64,000 nt of DNA, taken from positions 11,383,196-11,447,195 of the forward strand of contig NC_052351.1 of the NCBI RefSeq assembly GCF_009727055.1, in the 5' to 3' direction. This DNA comes from Benincasa hispida (Eukaryota; Streptophyta; Magnoliopsida; Cucurbitales; Cucurbitaceae). Shown here piece after piece: positions 33,269 through 45,909 of this stretch. The translations under genes were made by a program, and so were the position numbers. How positions within the stretch are numbered: position 1 is the first letter of the stretch; each line of letters starts with the position of its first letter. Under the pieces are notes generated by a model. That model saw only the letters and a list, made by a program, of their open reading frames with translations. It searched no databases and was not told the DNA's origin.

Positions 33269-35319
33269 TTTAGAATAAAGGACTTACTAACTACTCACAC
33301 AATTGTATGGTAATTGATTTATTGAATTATATTTGTTCTTACTGTATATAAATATTTGGTCATATGAGCACGTTACTTGGAAAAGGTTAATTATATTGAT
33401 TTTGGCAAAATGAGTTTCGTGTGGCAAATACCATCTGGTAAGATATTTGCATATCCAAATGTGTCAAATAAAACAACACCACATTCAATTTTTAACACGT
33501 TTTTTCCTTTTCAAAATAGTCCAATGGACAATTTTAACACGTTAGACATGAAAACGATCATTTTTAGAAAGTTAAATATGAATTTGATAATTACCTAAAA
33601 TTTGTATGATCATACGGGTTGTTTTATAAGATTAATCAAGATATATATAAAAAAAAATCGAAATTTATATATATATATATATATTTGTAATTAAGATGCA
33701 TATATTTAAATAGCGCTTGAGCAACGATTTTACTAGAATACAAATAATCATATAATATAAAGGAATGGCACACCACCAAGTCATCAAAATATTGAATTTC
33801 AAATACAAAGGAAGGATCGAATTTGGAGTGAAAGAAATGCAAACATGTCATGTTCTTAAAGATTAAGATTAAATTATAAGGTCAACTAATTAGTTAAGAA
33901 ATTATTTCATTGATTAAAAAATTAAAAGCTTGAATAGTCGAACTTTCACTCCTACATATGATTAAACTCAAATAATAATGTTTTTTTTTCAACAACATGA
34001 AATAGAAGTTCAAACTTCTAAATTTGGTCGATGAAATATGTTTTAATTAGTAGAACTATATTTAAATTGGTTATAAATAGTATGTTTTTCAAGATTGCAA
34101 GGGTTTTATTCTAGGTTTAAAAATAAAATAAAAATTATTTTAAATGATAAAATTACTAAAAATATTTACAAATAATAACAAAATATCACATAGCAATAAA
34201 CCACTATCTGTGTCTATCTACAAAATAATAACAAAATATTACAGTCTATTGTTAATATTTTGGTTCATTTTTCTATATTTGAAAATAACTCTTAAAAATA
34301 TTTAAGATAGACCTTTAAACTTATTTCATTTAGTCTATACACTTAAAGATACTATAATAGATTGGATTTTAAATTTTTAGAGCTTGTTTAATAATTATTT
34401 GATTTTTTTTAAAAAATAATAATCATTTATTTTTTTTGCCTACTTTTTAACGATGGATTTTAAAATTCAATTCAAGTTTGAAAACTAAAAATGAAAAAAA
34501 AAATATAGTTTTAAAATTTTTGTTTTTTATTTTTGAAATTGGGTAAAAAATTCAAACATTTACCTGAAAAATTGAAATATATAATAAAGAAATTGTGTTA
34601 AAATCAGTACAGATTTCAAAATTGTAGTAGACATCAAACAAGGGTCTTAATTTTTCTTTTGACAAATTCATATTGTTAACTTCACTAGTTAAATGTTGCA
34701 CGGTTGAATTATTCCACACATAATTCTTAAATAGTATAATTAACATCTCAAGTAAATATCAAATAAACTAAATAATCAAGGATCAATGTTAAATATTCAT
34801 CAAAACATCAATGTTAATAATTAACACTCGATCAAGTTAGTTTTTTTATTTTTCTTTTCTATTTTCAACAATGGTCGAATGTTCGGTTATTTATTTTTTT
34901 TAATATATATTTATACTCTTCCTCTTCATTTCCTTTTTCTAATAAGAAAAACATATTTTATAAAAAAATTATCATCGTATTTATTAATAATAAGAAAATT
35001 TTACTGTTGTTTCATCCTTAACTGTTTAAGCTTTAAGATACATCATAAAAAATAACAAATTCTCAATATTTATTTCTTCCATATTACAACTATTGTTCAT
35101 AATTGAAAAATAATTAAATGCAAATTAAAATGTCCACATCAATGCAATAATTTAATATTTTTCATTCATTTAAAAATAATAATAATAAAATGGACGTGTT
35201 CCAAATGGCGGACGTCATCGTTTTTTAGTTGGTTGTCGTCGTCGACTTTGAACTCTAGGTTGCTTAATTCCTCTTGATTCTATGTTTCCTCTTAGTCCTT
35301 TAGTAGATCTGGTACCTTT
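33269..35319. other. AT-rich stretch, no gene
   Basis: It contains a diverged hairpin-element copy (34125-34290), an (AT)n run at 33666-33684, and at 34370-34590 a dispersed AAAACTAAAAATG...TTTTTGAAATTGGG repeat that also occurs near 41335-41480. None of the ORFs has convincing coding character. Confidence 0.5.
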
Positions 35320-35327
35320 GCAAGCGC

Positions 35328-35742
35328 TAGAGGTGTTCACAGTTCGGTTCGATTTGGTTTGGGACTCAAACTGAACCGAATCGTGAAGTTTAAAAAATGT
35401 TTTTTTTTAAATCAAATCGAACCACATGTTCAGGTGGATTTCACGATTTTTTTATTTTTGTTTTTGTTTTTTATGCTTTTTCATATTTTCTCAATTATAA
35501 GCGGTTCTGTTTGGTCCGATTTCATGATTTTAAAAATTTTTTCGTGCTTTTTCATATTTTCTAGTGTGTGTGTGTACATATATATATATTGCTTTTTAAT
35601 ATATTTATTAAAAAAGCGTTTGGTTTGGCTTCAAATTGGTTTTTAAATTTGAAACCAAACCGACCGCAATAATTCGCAAGCCGAACCAAAACACATTAAT
35701 TTGGTTTCAGTTTGGTTTTAGCGGTTTCAACGATCACCCCTA
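35328..35742. mobile_element. hAT-like MITE, 415 bp, 8-bp target duplication
   Basis: The ends are imperfect inverted repeats: TAGAGGTGTTC on the left, TAGGGGTGATC on the reversed right end. The flanks GCAAGCGC (35320-35327) and GCAGGCGC (35743-35750) agree at 7 of 8 positions, which fits the 8-bp duplications made by hAT transposons. The inside is rich in GGTTCGGTT/GAACCGAA words on both strands, so the two halves can pair. There is no transposase, so the element is non-autonomous. Confidence 0.7.
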
Positions 35743-35750
35743 GCAGGCGC

Positions 35751-36179
35751 TTCATAATATGAATATTCACTATGCTCTCCACGGTTACGCCCATGTCCAT
35801 GTATGTATGAAGATGATGGACCGACCTCTAAATCATAATATCCTAAACCAAAGGCTGACATCATCATTATCGAGCTAGTATAACCAGTTTGGCTTCACGT
35901 CTACATCATATGAGATAATTCTTCCACATTTTGGTCAACCTCATCGAACTCATCTTCTTCTACTCAAGCACGTCATCTACGGCTAGGAACCTGCAAGAGG
36001 TATATAGTACATATAATATATCTCCTCCATGTAGCTCTCGTTATTACTGCATACAGTAAGGACCTAGTTTGGATCATTTGCAACATCAAGAAGGCTATTG
36101 TTGCTCGATCTCTGTAAGTTTTAAAATAATTAGACATTATTTAAAATAAATTTAAAATAAAAATAATAAATGATATTTA
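35751..36179. other. intergenic stretch beside the mobile-domain pseudogene
   Basis: No gene is recognised. It may be the 3' side of the adjacent pseudogene; there are no clear terminal repeats. Confidence 0.4.
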
Positions 36180-38391
36180 ATTATGTACCAGATGACCCAT
36201 AACTGCTTTGGACGAGTAATGTAGCACCTTGTAATATTATTATACCAATTGATGTAATCTTGAGTTGCATCCCTATTGAACTGCCCAATTGAAACCCTCA
36301 TTGCAATAAACATTCTACAACAGTGCCATTATGGTACCAAATATGCAACTTTTTCAGACTAATATGCATTTCATCCATGTGAAAATATATGAAAGGACTT
36401 ATCGTCTACCACGTGTCTTGACGTTTGTATAGAAATTAGGCAAAGTGTCCATGATAACTTTGTAAGACCTCCAATAATTTGAAACATAACATATTATATT
36501 AAAAAACTTAAAGACGAGTACATAAAATATATGTATAAAAAATTCAATTGGGTTTAGTATTCATGTACTCGATCAGGTTGGAGTAGATCAAACATGTATC
36601 AATATTGACGTATTACACGTGTAGCTGACCTAGTTACATAAAATTGGTCTCTCCATCTATATTATTAAATTAATATTTTAGATTTTAAATTAATTATATC
36701 AATCATATAAAAATATTTGTTAAATTAAATTAAAACAACATACCGATAATTGTGGCTGGTCTAGCTAATTGATGATCATTAACATGTCGGAGCTGTGGAG
36801 CCATTGTTGAAAATCGTTCCCAAGCCTATAATTACAGAAGCATCAGAGACTTAGTGATTTCACAAAAGTCAAGTTTTATTACTTTGCATAGCTGTCTATA
36901 CATCCATGCCAAACACGCTCTACCCCAAGAATACCGTCCCGCTTCATGGAGATTGACTAACAATGGTAGGAACATCAGTTGCACGAAGTGACTTGATTTT
37001 TCAGGAAAAAAACTTCCATCCATTATCTATAGTATGTATATTCGCTATCTCATGATAGTTTCCTTATCTGCATCATTATCAAGTCTTGAAAATTGTGTTC
37101 CTAACCATGTTAAACTTAATCTTGATCCTCTAATTTTATCAGCAGGTGGGGTCACACCAAGTACCATTTGACAAATATTTAACCAATCATCATGCATTAC
37201 TCTGATAACAGGCTCGCCATCAATAGGCAACCCAAACAATACTTAATATACCCAAACAATACTTATATGTCCTATATGGTGAACAACCGCCTCTCGATGT
37301 CTACAATATAAAATATCAGGATCAATCATTCCTGGATTTAAAGCCATAATCTAAAAGAAAAAAATTATTTATTTCTCAAGTAAAACATACAAACAAATTA
37401 GAACATAAACAATAAATTATAATAAAAATATCAATTATACAATAAAAATATTAACAATAATAAAAATCCCTAACTGTCTGTACTCTCCATTCCACGTGCA
37501 TTTCGGGATGAGTCTGCTTAATCATATATAGCCACCTGGCCAACAATTTGTAAAGAACATGATATCCAAATTTTATTTTTATGTCGGATTATAGTTGTGT
37601 CACGCTGATGGACGATTTTTCTCTTAGAACATCACAAACTCTGATGCAATCATCAAAGAATCTAAATGCACATGACTTTGACTAAGTTTTGAGTAAAAAC
37701 ATGTATGTTGCTCAACATACTTAGTGATCTCAAATAAATCATGCGATTTTTTCTTCGTTGCATGAAATCTCCCTTTGCAATCATCTTCCCACTTCTTACA
37801 CTGAATTGCCCAAATCGTTGGTGTCAATTCTATGACCTTATATGGTGCGTGATACTTAATAGCAAAACATTTGACCGCATGTTGTAACATTTCTTTGACT
37901 TAACAAATCATCCCCTTATGCAATTGGTATTGTCAACAACCACAGAGGCTACAATTGGGTTCTTTTCTCAAATGTTATCTATTACATTCATATTTCAAAT
38001 CAATGAATATATCCGACCATCAAAGTCTAACTCCTCAAATTTATCGTTTGTTTCTGTTCTAAAATCTATGTATTGATTGTTAGCTACCATATCTTCATCA
38101 TCCCATAACGGTGCAACTGATTCAGGACTAGAGTCAATATATTGAGTCGGGTCTTTCAAACTGACTAAAGGGTTATGCATTCAAGTTTATATCCAACTCT
38201 ACCCTACTCACATTAACATATAAATGCATTAAATTTGGGAGGAGCATCGCGATTGAAAACATCGGGTTCATTGCTTGTTCATTAAGAATAAGAAATGACA
38301 TAAATGATATTGATGGTGTCAGATTGAGATGTCTATATACTATTTTTAATGGGTTTGCTCTCATATCTACATCAAGTGACATCCCTACCAT
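36180..38391 (-). pseudogene. MuDR-type DNA-binding domain joined to a plant mobile domain, broken
   Basis: Read on the minus strand, 38391-37450 carries the N-terminal part of a Mutator-like transposase: an acidic leader, then at about 37890-37740 the CKKWEDDCKGRFHATKKKS...HTC zinc-finger region, and a degraded FGYHV-YK...RWL segment. After an intron-like gap, 37330-36750 carries the plant mobile domain (aminotransferase-like, as in MAIN/MAIL1): GLPIDGEPV, WLNICQMVLGV, SHFVQLMFLPLLVNLHEAGRYSWG, ACLAWMYRQLC, AWERF. It continues in short exons at about 36660-36550 and 36370-36180 (YINWYNNITR-Y). The MuDR catalytic domain is absent. Several stops and frame changes make it a pseudogene. Such genes are carried by Mutator-like elements. 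Confidence 0.8.
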
Positions 38392-41300
38392 TTCATTAAA
38401 TTGTTAAGAGCCTTTTTAAACCATAAACATCAAACTTAAAAAAAAAATAGTATAAAAAATATAAAAAATCATTCAAATTAGTATTTTTTTAAAAATTAAA
38501 AACAAACAGCAATACTAAACTTTTAAATTTAAAAACAAAACTAAAAAATCGAATATCATATATAAAAAAACAAGGATACTTCTTTTTTATTAAAAAACCC
38601 TATAAAAAATGTAGAGAAAACTCAAATTAACAAAATATTGTACTAATAAAATCTAATGCCTAAACTTTTTTCAAAAGAAGCCTAAACCCTAAAAATCCTA
38701 ATCTAACAAAATCTAATATTATCTAAAATGTAATAAAATAAATTACTCAAATAACTAATAGTGTACTAAAACAAAATAACACTAATACTAGACCTCTTTT
38801 TTTCAAAAAGAAAAAAAAGAAAAGTCAAATGTTAAAAATTCGAATATTATTTAAAATGTAAAAGAAAACATTAACATGTCAGATCTAGCATAATATAAAT
38901 AAGAATATTAAATTATAGAAAAAAAACTACTAACATCAATATATAAATATTCTTGAATTCAACGACCATTTAAAAAATAAATAAAGACTTTAAAATGGTA
39001 CATCTAGCATAATATAAATATAAAAAAATAGAAAAATGTAATCGATAGAAAAATATGTTAAACTATTTACAGAAATAGCAAAAAAAAAAAAAAAAACAAA
39101 CACTAATAGACTTCTATCAGTGATAAACTTCTATCCGTTTCTATCACAGATAGATACTGATATACTTCTATCAGCCTTTATCAAAGAAGATTAAAATTTT
39201 GCTATTATGTGCAAAAAGTTTTCCTTATTTTTTGTTTTTAAAAATCTCCCAAAAAAATTAAAAACAAAAAACTATTAATAAATACAAAGTAAACTCATAA
39301 ATTCAACAACCCTCCTACTTTTTTCCTTGATGTGACAACAATTTTTTTTTGTTATTTATTATCCAAAAAATAACAAAAACTATGAAAAAAATAGAATAAT
39401 ATAAGAATATGAATTTATAACTTATTTTTTAATTAAAAAAAATAGAAATTTAGTTGAGTGAAAGTGTACCTCTTTTTGGTTCTTTATTGTCCAAACAAAT
39501 AAAAACTATGAAAAAAATATAATAGTATGAGAATAGGAATAAAATTGATATACATATTTTTTAAAATAGGAATTTAGTAGATTAAATGTACAAACCTTAC
39601 AATTTGATAGACGAATATGGGACGTATGAGGATTTAGTAACATTTTTTGGAAGAAGAAGAGGGGAAAACTTTGGGGAGAGAGTAATTTGTGAGTTAGGAA
39701 GGGAAGAAAAAATCGGAAGCGTAGAATGTAAGAAGTGGAAAATCGGAAGGTAGGTAGAAGGTTGGAAACTCGACCCATTGCGATGTTGATGTGACGAGAC
39801 AAGGGATGGTAGCGATGCGGTAGGCTTCGTGTAGCGCGTTCAACGGTCAACTGATCGATGGAACTCGAGACTTCAACTCTCGAGATGGTAGGCGACATAG
39901 GTCATGGCAGGCGATGCAGGTGGAGATTTCAAATGATCAAAACTTCAACCATTGAGTCTTCAACTTTCGATCTAATGTGGACATTTTTAATATGTGTTCA
40001 TTGGAAGGGGTGGATAGAAACCTCAATTATTTATATGAAGATTATATATTTCCATTTTCGTAATCTACAACCAAAACCAAAATTGAATTAGATGGATGAA
40101 ATTTAGTGTAATTATTATCTATTTTCTAATTATTTTAATATAGGTATTAAAATTAGTTCAAATGTTAATAATATGATATTAAGGAGTATATACGAGCATA
40201 GTAGCTACTCTATCTCATAGTAATAAAATTTGAACCAATCTCTCTTTCCCCCTTTTTGAGATGAGAATGAATCTCCTCCTTTACAAGTCAACAAATCTAC
40301 CATTTTTGAAATGCTTATAAAAGTAGAAGTTTGGTGAAATCTTCTTGCATTTATATGTTGAGTGGTGGACAAAACAAAGTCCTAGTCTATTGAAGACTTT
40401 GTTCAAATTCATTTTAAGGCTAGGGATTGCTTATCTACTAAGTTTGAAGAAAGAGCACCAATTAAATATATGCACAAATTCACAAACATTTAAACAAACA
40501 AATTTTTGATATGAACAAACCACAGGAAAAATGACTGAAAAGTTTGGTTTGGATGCAATGCAATCAAGGGAAATATGGAATATGGTTTGCTGTCTATTCT
40601 ATCCTCAAGTCAACGTGACGTGAAGAAAGGTTATCACTTTGATTGCTACATTTCTTTTCATGTGCATAAAATGGCTTTTGTTTACTTCAACAACAAATAT
40701 TCTGAAAGTATATCTCTTAATTGATTGAGTTATATCAATACAAGGTCGGATGAATAAATATCTTAATTAGTAGAGTTATGTATATGTTTATGTTAGCATT
40801 TAAGAATTTCTCAAATGTGTTATCCATGAAATTGTATTTGAATTAATGTTGTGATGATTATTTATAGAAAGTTCTTTTTTTTGGGTTAAATTACAATTTT
40901 AGTTTTTGTACTTTTGGTCATTGAATTTTCAATAGCATTTTAGGTTCTTAAACTATCAATTTTGTGTCAAAGTCCCTAAACTTTATATTTTGTGTCAATA
41001 AATCCTTGAACTTTTTATTTGTATCTAATATGTCTCTTATATATTTAATAAAAAATTAATTAATAATTGATGTATTAGAGATAAAATTAAATTTTATGTC
41101 AAATATAACCCTAGAATTTTATTTTATTTTTTGTTTAATAACTTTACAAATATGTTGAATAGGTCAAGGACATATGGATACAATATTGAAAAATTTAGAG
41201 ATCCATTGGACCTAAAATTAAAAGTTTAGGCCCATTTAGTAACTATTTTGTTCTCTCTCTCTCTTTTTTTTTAAAAAAATTAAGTTCATAAACACAACTC

Positions 41301-41640
41301 CCAACTCCAAATTTCTTCATTTGTTATAATTTTTTTATCAATGGTTTAAAAAACCAAACCAAAATTTGAAAATGTAAAAAAAAAATAGCTTTTAAAAGGT
41401 TGTTTTTGTTTTTGGAATTTGACTAAGAATTTAACTATTAAATAAAGATACAAAATACAAATTATTATATGAAATGAGGAAGATTTAATAACGTATTAAT
41501 ACTTTTTAGAGTTTTAGAAACCATTTTTGACATATAATTGAAAGCTCTTGAACTGACTTCCATATATTTAATAGTTTAGCAATGAAATAAGACACCTATT
41601 AAATTTTTGTAATTTAACATTTTTGTTTTTTCTTTTTTAA
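38392..41640. other. AT-rich stretch with dispersed repeats
   Basis: A hairpin-element copy lies at 39060-39250 (ATAGACTTCTATCAGTGATA...AAAATTTTGCTATTATG) with an A run at 39072-39096. A segment with 'AGTCCCTAAACTTTATATTTTGTGTCAATAAATC'-like phrases is at 40880-41250, and a dispersed repeat shared with 34370-34590 at 41335-41480. The 130-residue minus-strand ORF at 39506-39898 has no family resemblance. No gene is recognised. Confidence 0.5.
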
Positions 41641-41696
41641 TGTGCAACTCGAATCTTATCTAATGGTTGAATGTAGCTTTCTGGTTTAGGCTCGGG

Positions 41697-41758
41697 GCAT
41701 TTCACGCTTGAATTGAATTGGGTCTATTGAGCATTTCACGCTTGAATTGAATTGGGTC
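41697..41758. repeat. 28-bp direct repeat upstream of the dehydratase gene
   Basis: GCATTTCACGCTTGAATTGA followed by ATTGGGTC occurs at 41697-41724 and again, identical, at 41731-41758. It lies about 300-360 bp before the start codon, so it is in the promoter or the 5' UTR. Confidence 0.9.
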
Positions 41759-42060
41759 CCTCTCAATATTCCCAATTTTCATTCTTCGTTTAGCTCATCC
41801 AATTTTGTATTGGAAAGGGACCATTTTTATTCGGTGGATTGTGTTTGTGGGTATCAGTGTTCAATCCACCCAGGGTTTTCTTCAACGAAGCAATAAGAAG
41901 TGGGGTCCTAAAAACGTCGTTATCGGTCACCTTCTTCACAATGTCGCACTGGGTTTCACTCAAACTCCTCAACAGATTTCTCACCAACCATACCCATCGC
42001 AATGGGTCCGCTCTCAACTGATATTTACGCCCATTCCATTAACATCTTCGAATTCTTTTC

Positions 42061-45000
42061 ATGGCTACTCTTAAGGTTGGACCCTTTCAGGGTTGTGCTC
42101 GAGCTTCTTCTCTGTTTGCGGCTGTTTCAGATTCTCGGTCTGGTTCTGCTGCCAATTCCTTGAGCTTCAGGAATGATTTTAGCAAGCTGAGGAAATGGGA
42201 ATGCCCCCGTTTGGTAGTTTTGGCTTCGAGAGCAATCACTTCCGTTGAAGATGAAAAGCCGGCTGTTGGCTCTTCTCAAACCATTATTAATCGGACTCTG
42301 GAGGACCCTAAAGTTTCTCGTAAGGATTTGAGTATTCTTCCAAGTAAGTTTAATAAGCATATATTTCTCCATCAATCTGAGTTCTTACGTATTGATTGTT
42401 TTTGGAGAATCAGAACTGTTATATATATTGATAACAATCTTCAATTCATTTTGGACATGGGATAATCAATATGATTATGAAATGGATTTCTTCAGTGGTT
42501 TTTCTGGGAGCTAAATTGTAATTAAAATGTGCATTAGATTGCTTCATAGTTCTCCTTTTCTACTTCCTAGTTTTCATTTATTGTTGTTTTCCTCGAGCTA
42601 ATCCTTAACAATTCAGAACCCTTATCTGCAACTGATCTTCATTCTCCAAATGACGGTTCCAAAGTTCGAGTTGCATATCAGGTGCAGCTCATGGCTACTC
42701 TCTTTACTTTGAAATGTAAGTGGGACCGTTGTCATTGGTTCGTTTGTACGGTGTAGGGTTTACCTGGAGCATATAGTGAGATTGCTGCATTGAAAGCATA
42801 CCCAAAGTGTGAGACTGTCCCATGTGACGATTTTGAAGCTGCATTTAAGGTTCATAGATTTTTTTCTAAGTTGATATATTTTTTGTTGCTGTAGTTTCTT
42901 TGACAATGTGTAGGTTATTTTCTGCAGGCAGTTGAATTGTGGCTTGTTGACAAGGCTGTTCTTCCAATTGAGAACTCTGTTGGTGGAAGCATTCATCGGA
43001 ATTATGATTTACTCCTTCGGCATAGGTTACACATTGCGGGGGAAGTGCAGTTGCAAGTTAACCTCTGCCTCTTGGGATTGCAAGGTGTGAGGAAGGAGGA
43101 GCTGAAAAATGTTTTGAGCCATCCCCATGTCAGTCCTATTGTTTATACTGTTCTGTAGTCCTTGTTTTATTTCGAAACATAGTCTTGGATCTTGGTACAT
43201 AATGATGATATATGGAGACCAAATATTGGTAAATATGCAATACTAACACACTTGGATAGTGCGAATAGACTATGACCCCCCTACCCCTGGAAATACGAAG
43301 ACTTGGTTTTTTCTTTTGCTGATATGTTTACGGCAACCTTGTGGACAGGCTTTTGATCAATGTGAGACGACACTGAGCACATTAGGTGTTATGAGGATTA
43401 GTATCGAAGACACTGCTGCAGCTGCTCAGGTTCTTTCTGAAAGCTTCCATGTTTCTTTCCTAATTCAAGCTTGCATTACATGAGAGCTCTTTGTAGTATT
43501 AACTACATAATTCTGAACAGATGGTGGCATCAGGTGGTAAAAGAGATACTGGAGCGATTGCAAGTGCTCGAGCTGCAGAAATTTATGGGCTAAATATTCT
43601 TGCGGATAATGTTCAGGTAAGGCTTCTTTTGGTTTCCATTTAGCTGTTTGATATAGTTTGAAGGTTGATAAAAAATTTCATTCTCTTGCATGGCAGTAAG
43701 CTTCCCTCCCTCTAACACACACAAAAAAGAAAAGAAAAGAAAAAGGAGCAGATAATGGTTAGGCTAGTGATAGGTATCTATACTGATGTTAGTCCTGAAG
43801 GATAGCTAGAGCACCAGAAGAATTTGAGAGGATTAACTTTTCTTCCTACCACTATATTTCCCATATAATTTTCCAGACCGCCAAAACGAACCAATTACTG
43901 TCTATTTATAGTGCATACGCCTGCCTCCTATGTAACTTGTTGGGTGGATTTCCCTTTTTTCCCTTTCTAGTGTATACGTCTACCATAGTAGAGCTAACAG
44001 CTAGTTTCTCATACTCATCGGTGGATGAGCATGTGGATATGGACAGATGTCTGTTTGGTATTTACCTGGTATGAAAATCCAGATGCTATGTACTTGATAA
44101 TTATTATGAGGTTAGGGGTATAAGGGTAATTAGATAAAGAGTCAGTTACTATGGTCAATTGCTGAATGTTGTTATAAATAGAGGGAGGGTGAGTCAGTGA
44201 GGGGAGACTATTCTGTGGAGTGATTTAGAGCTTGGGTGAGAGCACTCAATAGGGAGTTTCCAAGTGCCTTATACTTGGTTATCTTGTACTTTCTTCCTTT
44301 ATTCTCAATATATTTCAAATCTTGATTTTTGTTAGGAAGTATCCTAACAGATATCCAGTGCAGCTGCATAAAGTTGTCGAAATGCCAATTTGATATGAAA
44401 GCTTTTACAATTTTTATACAACAGCAGTATAATATGTCCAGGATACGGCAATTGATAAAACAAACTGTAATGTCCAATTTGTTATATAGACATCGCATTA
44501 TCCGTATAGTAATGTTTAGGTGTTTATGTTTAAACTTGCCAGTTGTTTTGTGCAACTTGAGAGTGATATGTCCCTGATTTGTAATGGCCAGGATAACGAT
44601 AATAACATAACTCGTTTTCTGATTCTTGCAAGAGAACCCGTTATTCCAGGAACAGATAAGCTGTACAAGGTAAAATTTTCATTGATAGTTATGCTTATGC
44701 TCTTTGCTCATGCAAAGTTAATCCATTTTATTTTACCCTTCAGACCAGCATTGTCTTTACTCTTGAGGAAGGCCCCGGTGTTCTATTCAAAGCCTTGGCA
44801 GTCTTTGCCTTGCGGGAGATTAATTTGACAAAGGTAGGCTTGAAGATAGATTTCATTATTCTTGTTATTCCTTTTAAGTAAATAACGGGCTTACATTTTA
44901 AACATTATTTGGAGTTATTCAGATAGAGAGTCGTCCACAGAGACAACGTCCTCTAAGGGTTGTTGATGATTCCAATGAAGGGAGAGCAAAGTGAGTAAGC

Positions 45001-45909
45001 TAAGAATTTACTTTATGTTGAAATTATGGAATAATTGTTATTGTACGAATAGCTTATGCTAACTATGACAACATATATTCAATATGGAATCATGGAGGTT
45101 TACTTGGAGAAAAATGTTAATAACAGAAAATTACTTAAATAAGTATTGGTAGATTATAAAAGCTTGTTGACATACAACTGCTTTAGTTTTTGTTCCTTAA
45201 GGACAACTTATGATCGAGTGAAAAGGTTTATAATGCAAGTTTACCATCTTGCTGTTGGCAGATATTTTGATTATCTCTTTTACATAGACTTTGAAGCTTC
45301 AATGATGGAACCTCGAGCTCAATGTGCTATGGCGCATCTACAGGTCAGTCCATCATAATTTGTGGATTAGAGAAAAGTTGAGTTTCTATCCTTCATTTGT
45401 AGTGACCTTATTTACCACTCTAATTCCCAGCCGGCACAGTCGTGCTATATTTCTAACTTCAGTTGCCATAATGTCATGTTTTTTTAATATGAAGTTTTCA
45501 ACTTCCTATGAAGAAAGAAGGATCAAACATTTTAAGTTAGTAAAACAAGCATTTTTATCAACCACCTAATATCAAGACCAAGGTTTTAATGGTTTGTTCG
45601 ATGGCTTTGTTTTGTTGCTCGACTTCAAAGATTAGTTACAAAGCACATTACCTTAACAAAATTTTGATTTCGTTTAGTCGCCTGCTCTTTATCCACATTA
45701 GGCTTGCTGTATACTTTGAGGAAATTGTTACATTTATATGTAATGGAAGATGTCTTGTCGAATTTTGGAGCATCAATAGTGCAATTTCAGGTGTTTTCAA
45801 GAACTAAGAAATCAATTCGTTATTGATGGCCTTACAAAATGACCTTTTCTTGCAGGAATTTTCGCGGTTTCTTCGTGTTCTTGGTTGTTATCCAGTTGAC
45901 AAAGTTTGA
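42061..45909 (+). CDS. ADT: arogenate/prephenate dehydratase, chloroplastic (ADT1/2-like)
   Basis: This enzyme makes the last step of phenylalanine synthesis, arogenate (or prephenate) to phenylalanine (or phenylpyruvate), in plastids. Exons: 42061-42343, 42617-42681, 42757-42849, 42928-43128, 43349-43429, 43521-43616, 44592-44669, 44744-44833, 44923-44990, 45262-45343, 45856-45909. All GT-AG borders keep frame: 1191 nt, 396 residues, the usual length. Residues 1 to about 95 are Ser/Ala/Arg-rich, a transit peptide. The catalytic domain begins [14 protein letters not shown] and includes [17 protein letters not shown] and the TRF motif (residues 280-282). The ACT regulatory domain carries the Phe-binding ESRP (331-334). 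Introns set it apart from the intronless ADT3-6 group. It converges with glyoxalase I. Whether it also uses prephenate cannot be told. Confidence 0.96.
43780..44350. repeat. possible LTR-like insertion in dehydratase intron 6
   Basis: Intron 6 (43617-44591, 975 bp) is much longer than the others. Its middle has features of a short copia-type LTR: TATAAATAGAGG at about 44173, a CTTGTACTTTCTTCC...TTCTCAATATATTTC segment near 44285, and an end at ...GTATCCTAACA (44349). I could not define a matching target duplication, so the call is tentative. Confidence 0.35.

Noticed and set aside
39506..39898. 130-residue ORF on the minus strand
   Set aside because: Composition is low-complexity (Phe/Leu/Ser), no domain is recognised, and it lies in repeat-rich AT DNA.
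41697..41758. 28-bp duplication as a target-site duplication of a transposon
   Set aside because: Only six bases lie between the copies, so there is no element between them; it is a simple tandem duplication.
44208..44828. ORFs of 82-115 residues in the dehydratase intron 6 and around exons 7-8
   Set aside because: They read through splice sites of the dehydratase gene or lie in its intron and have no coding resemblance.
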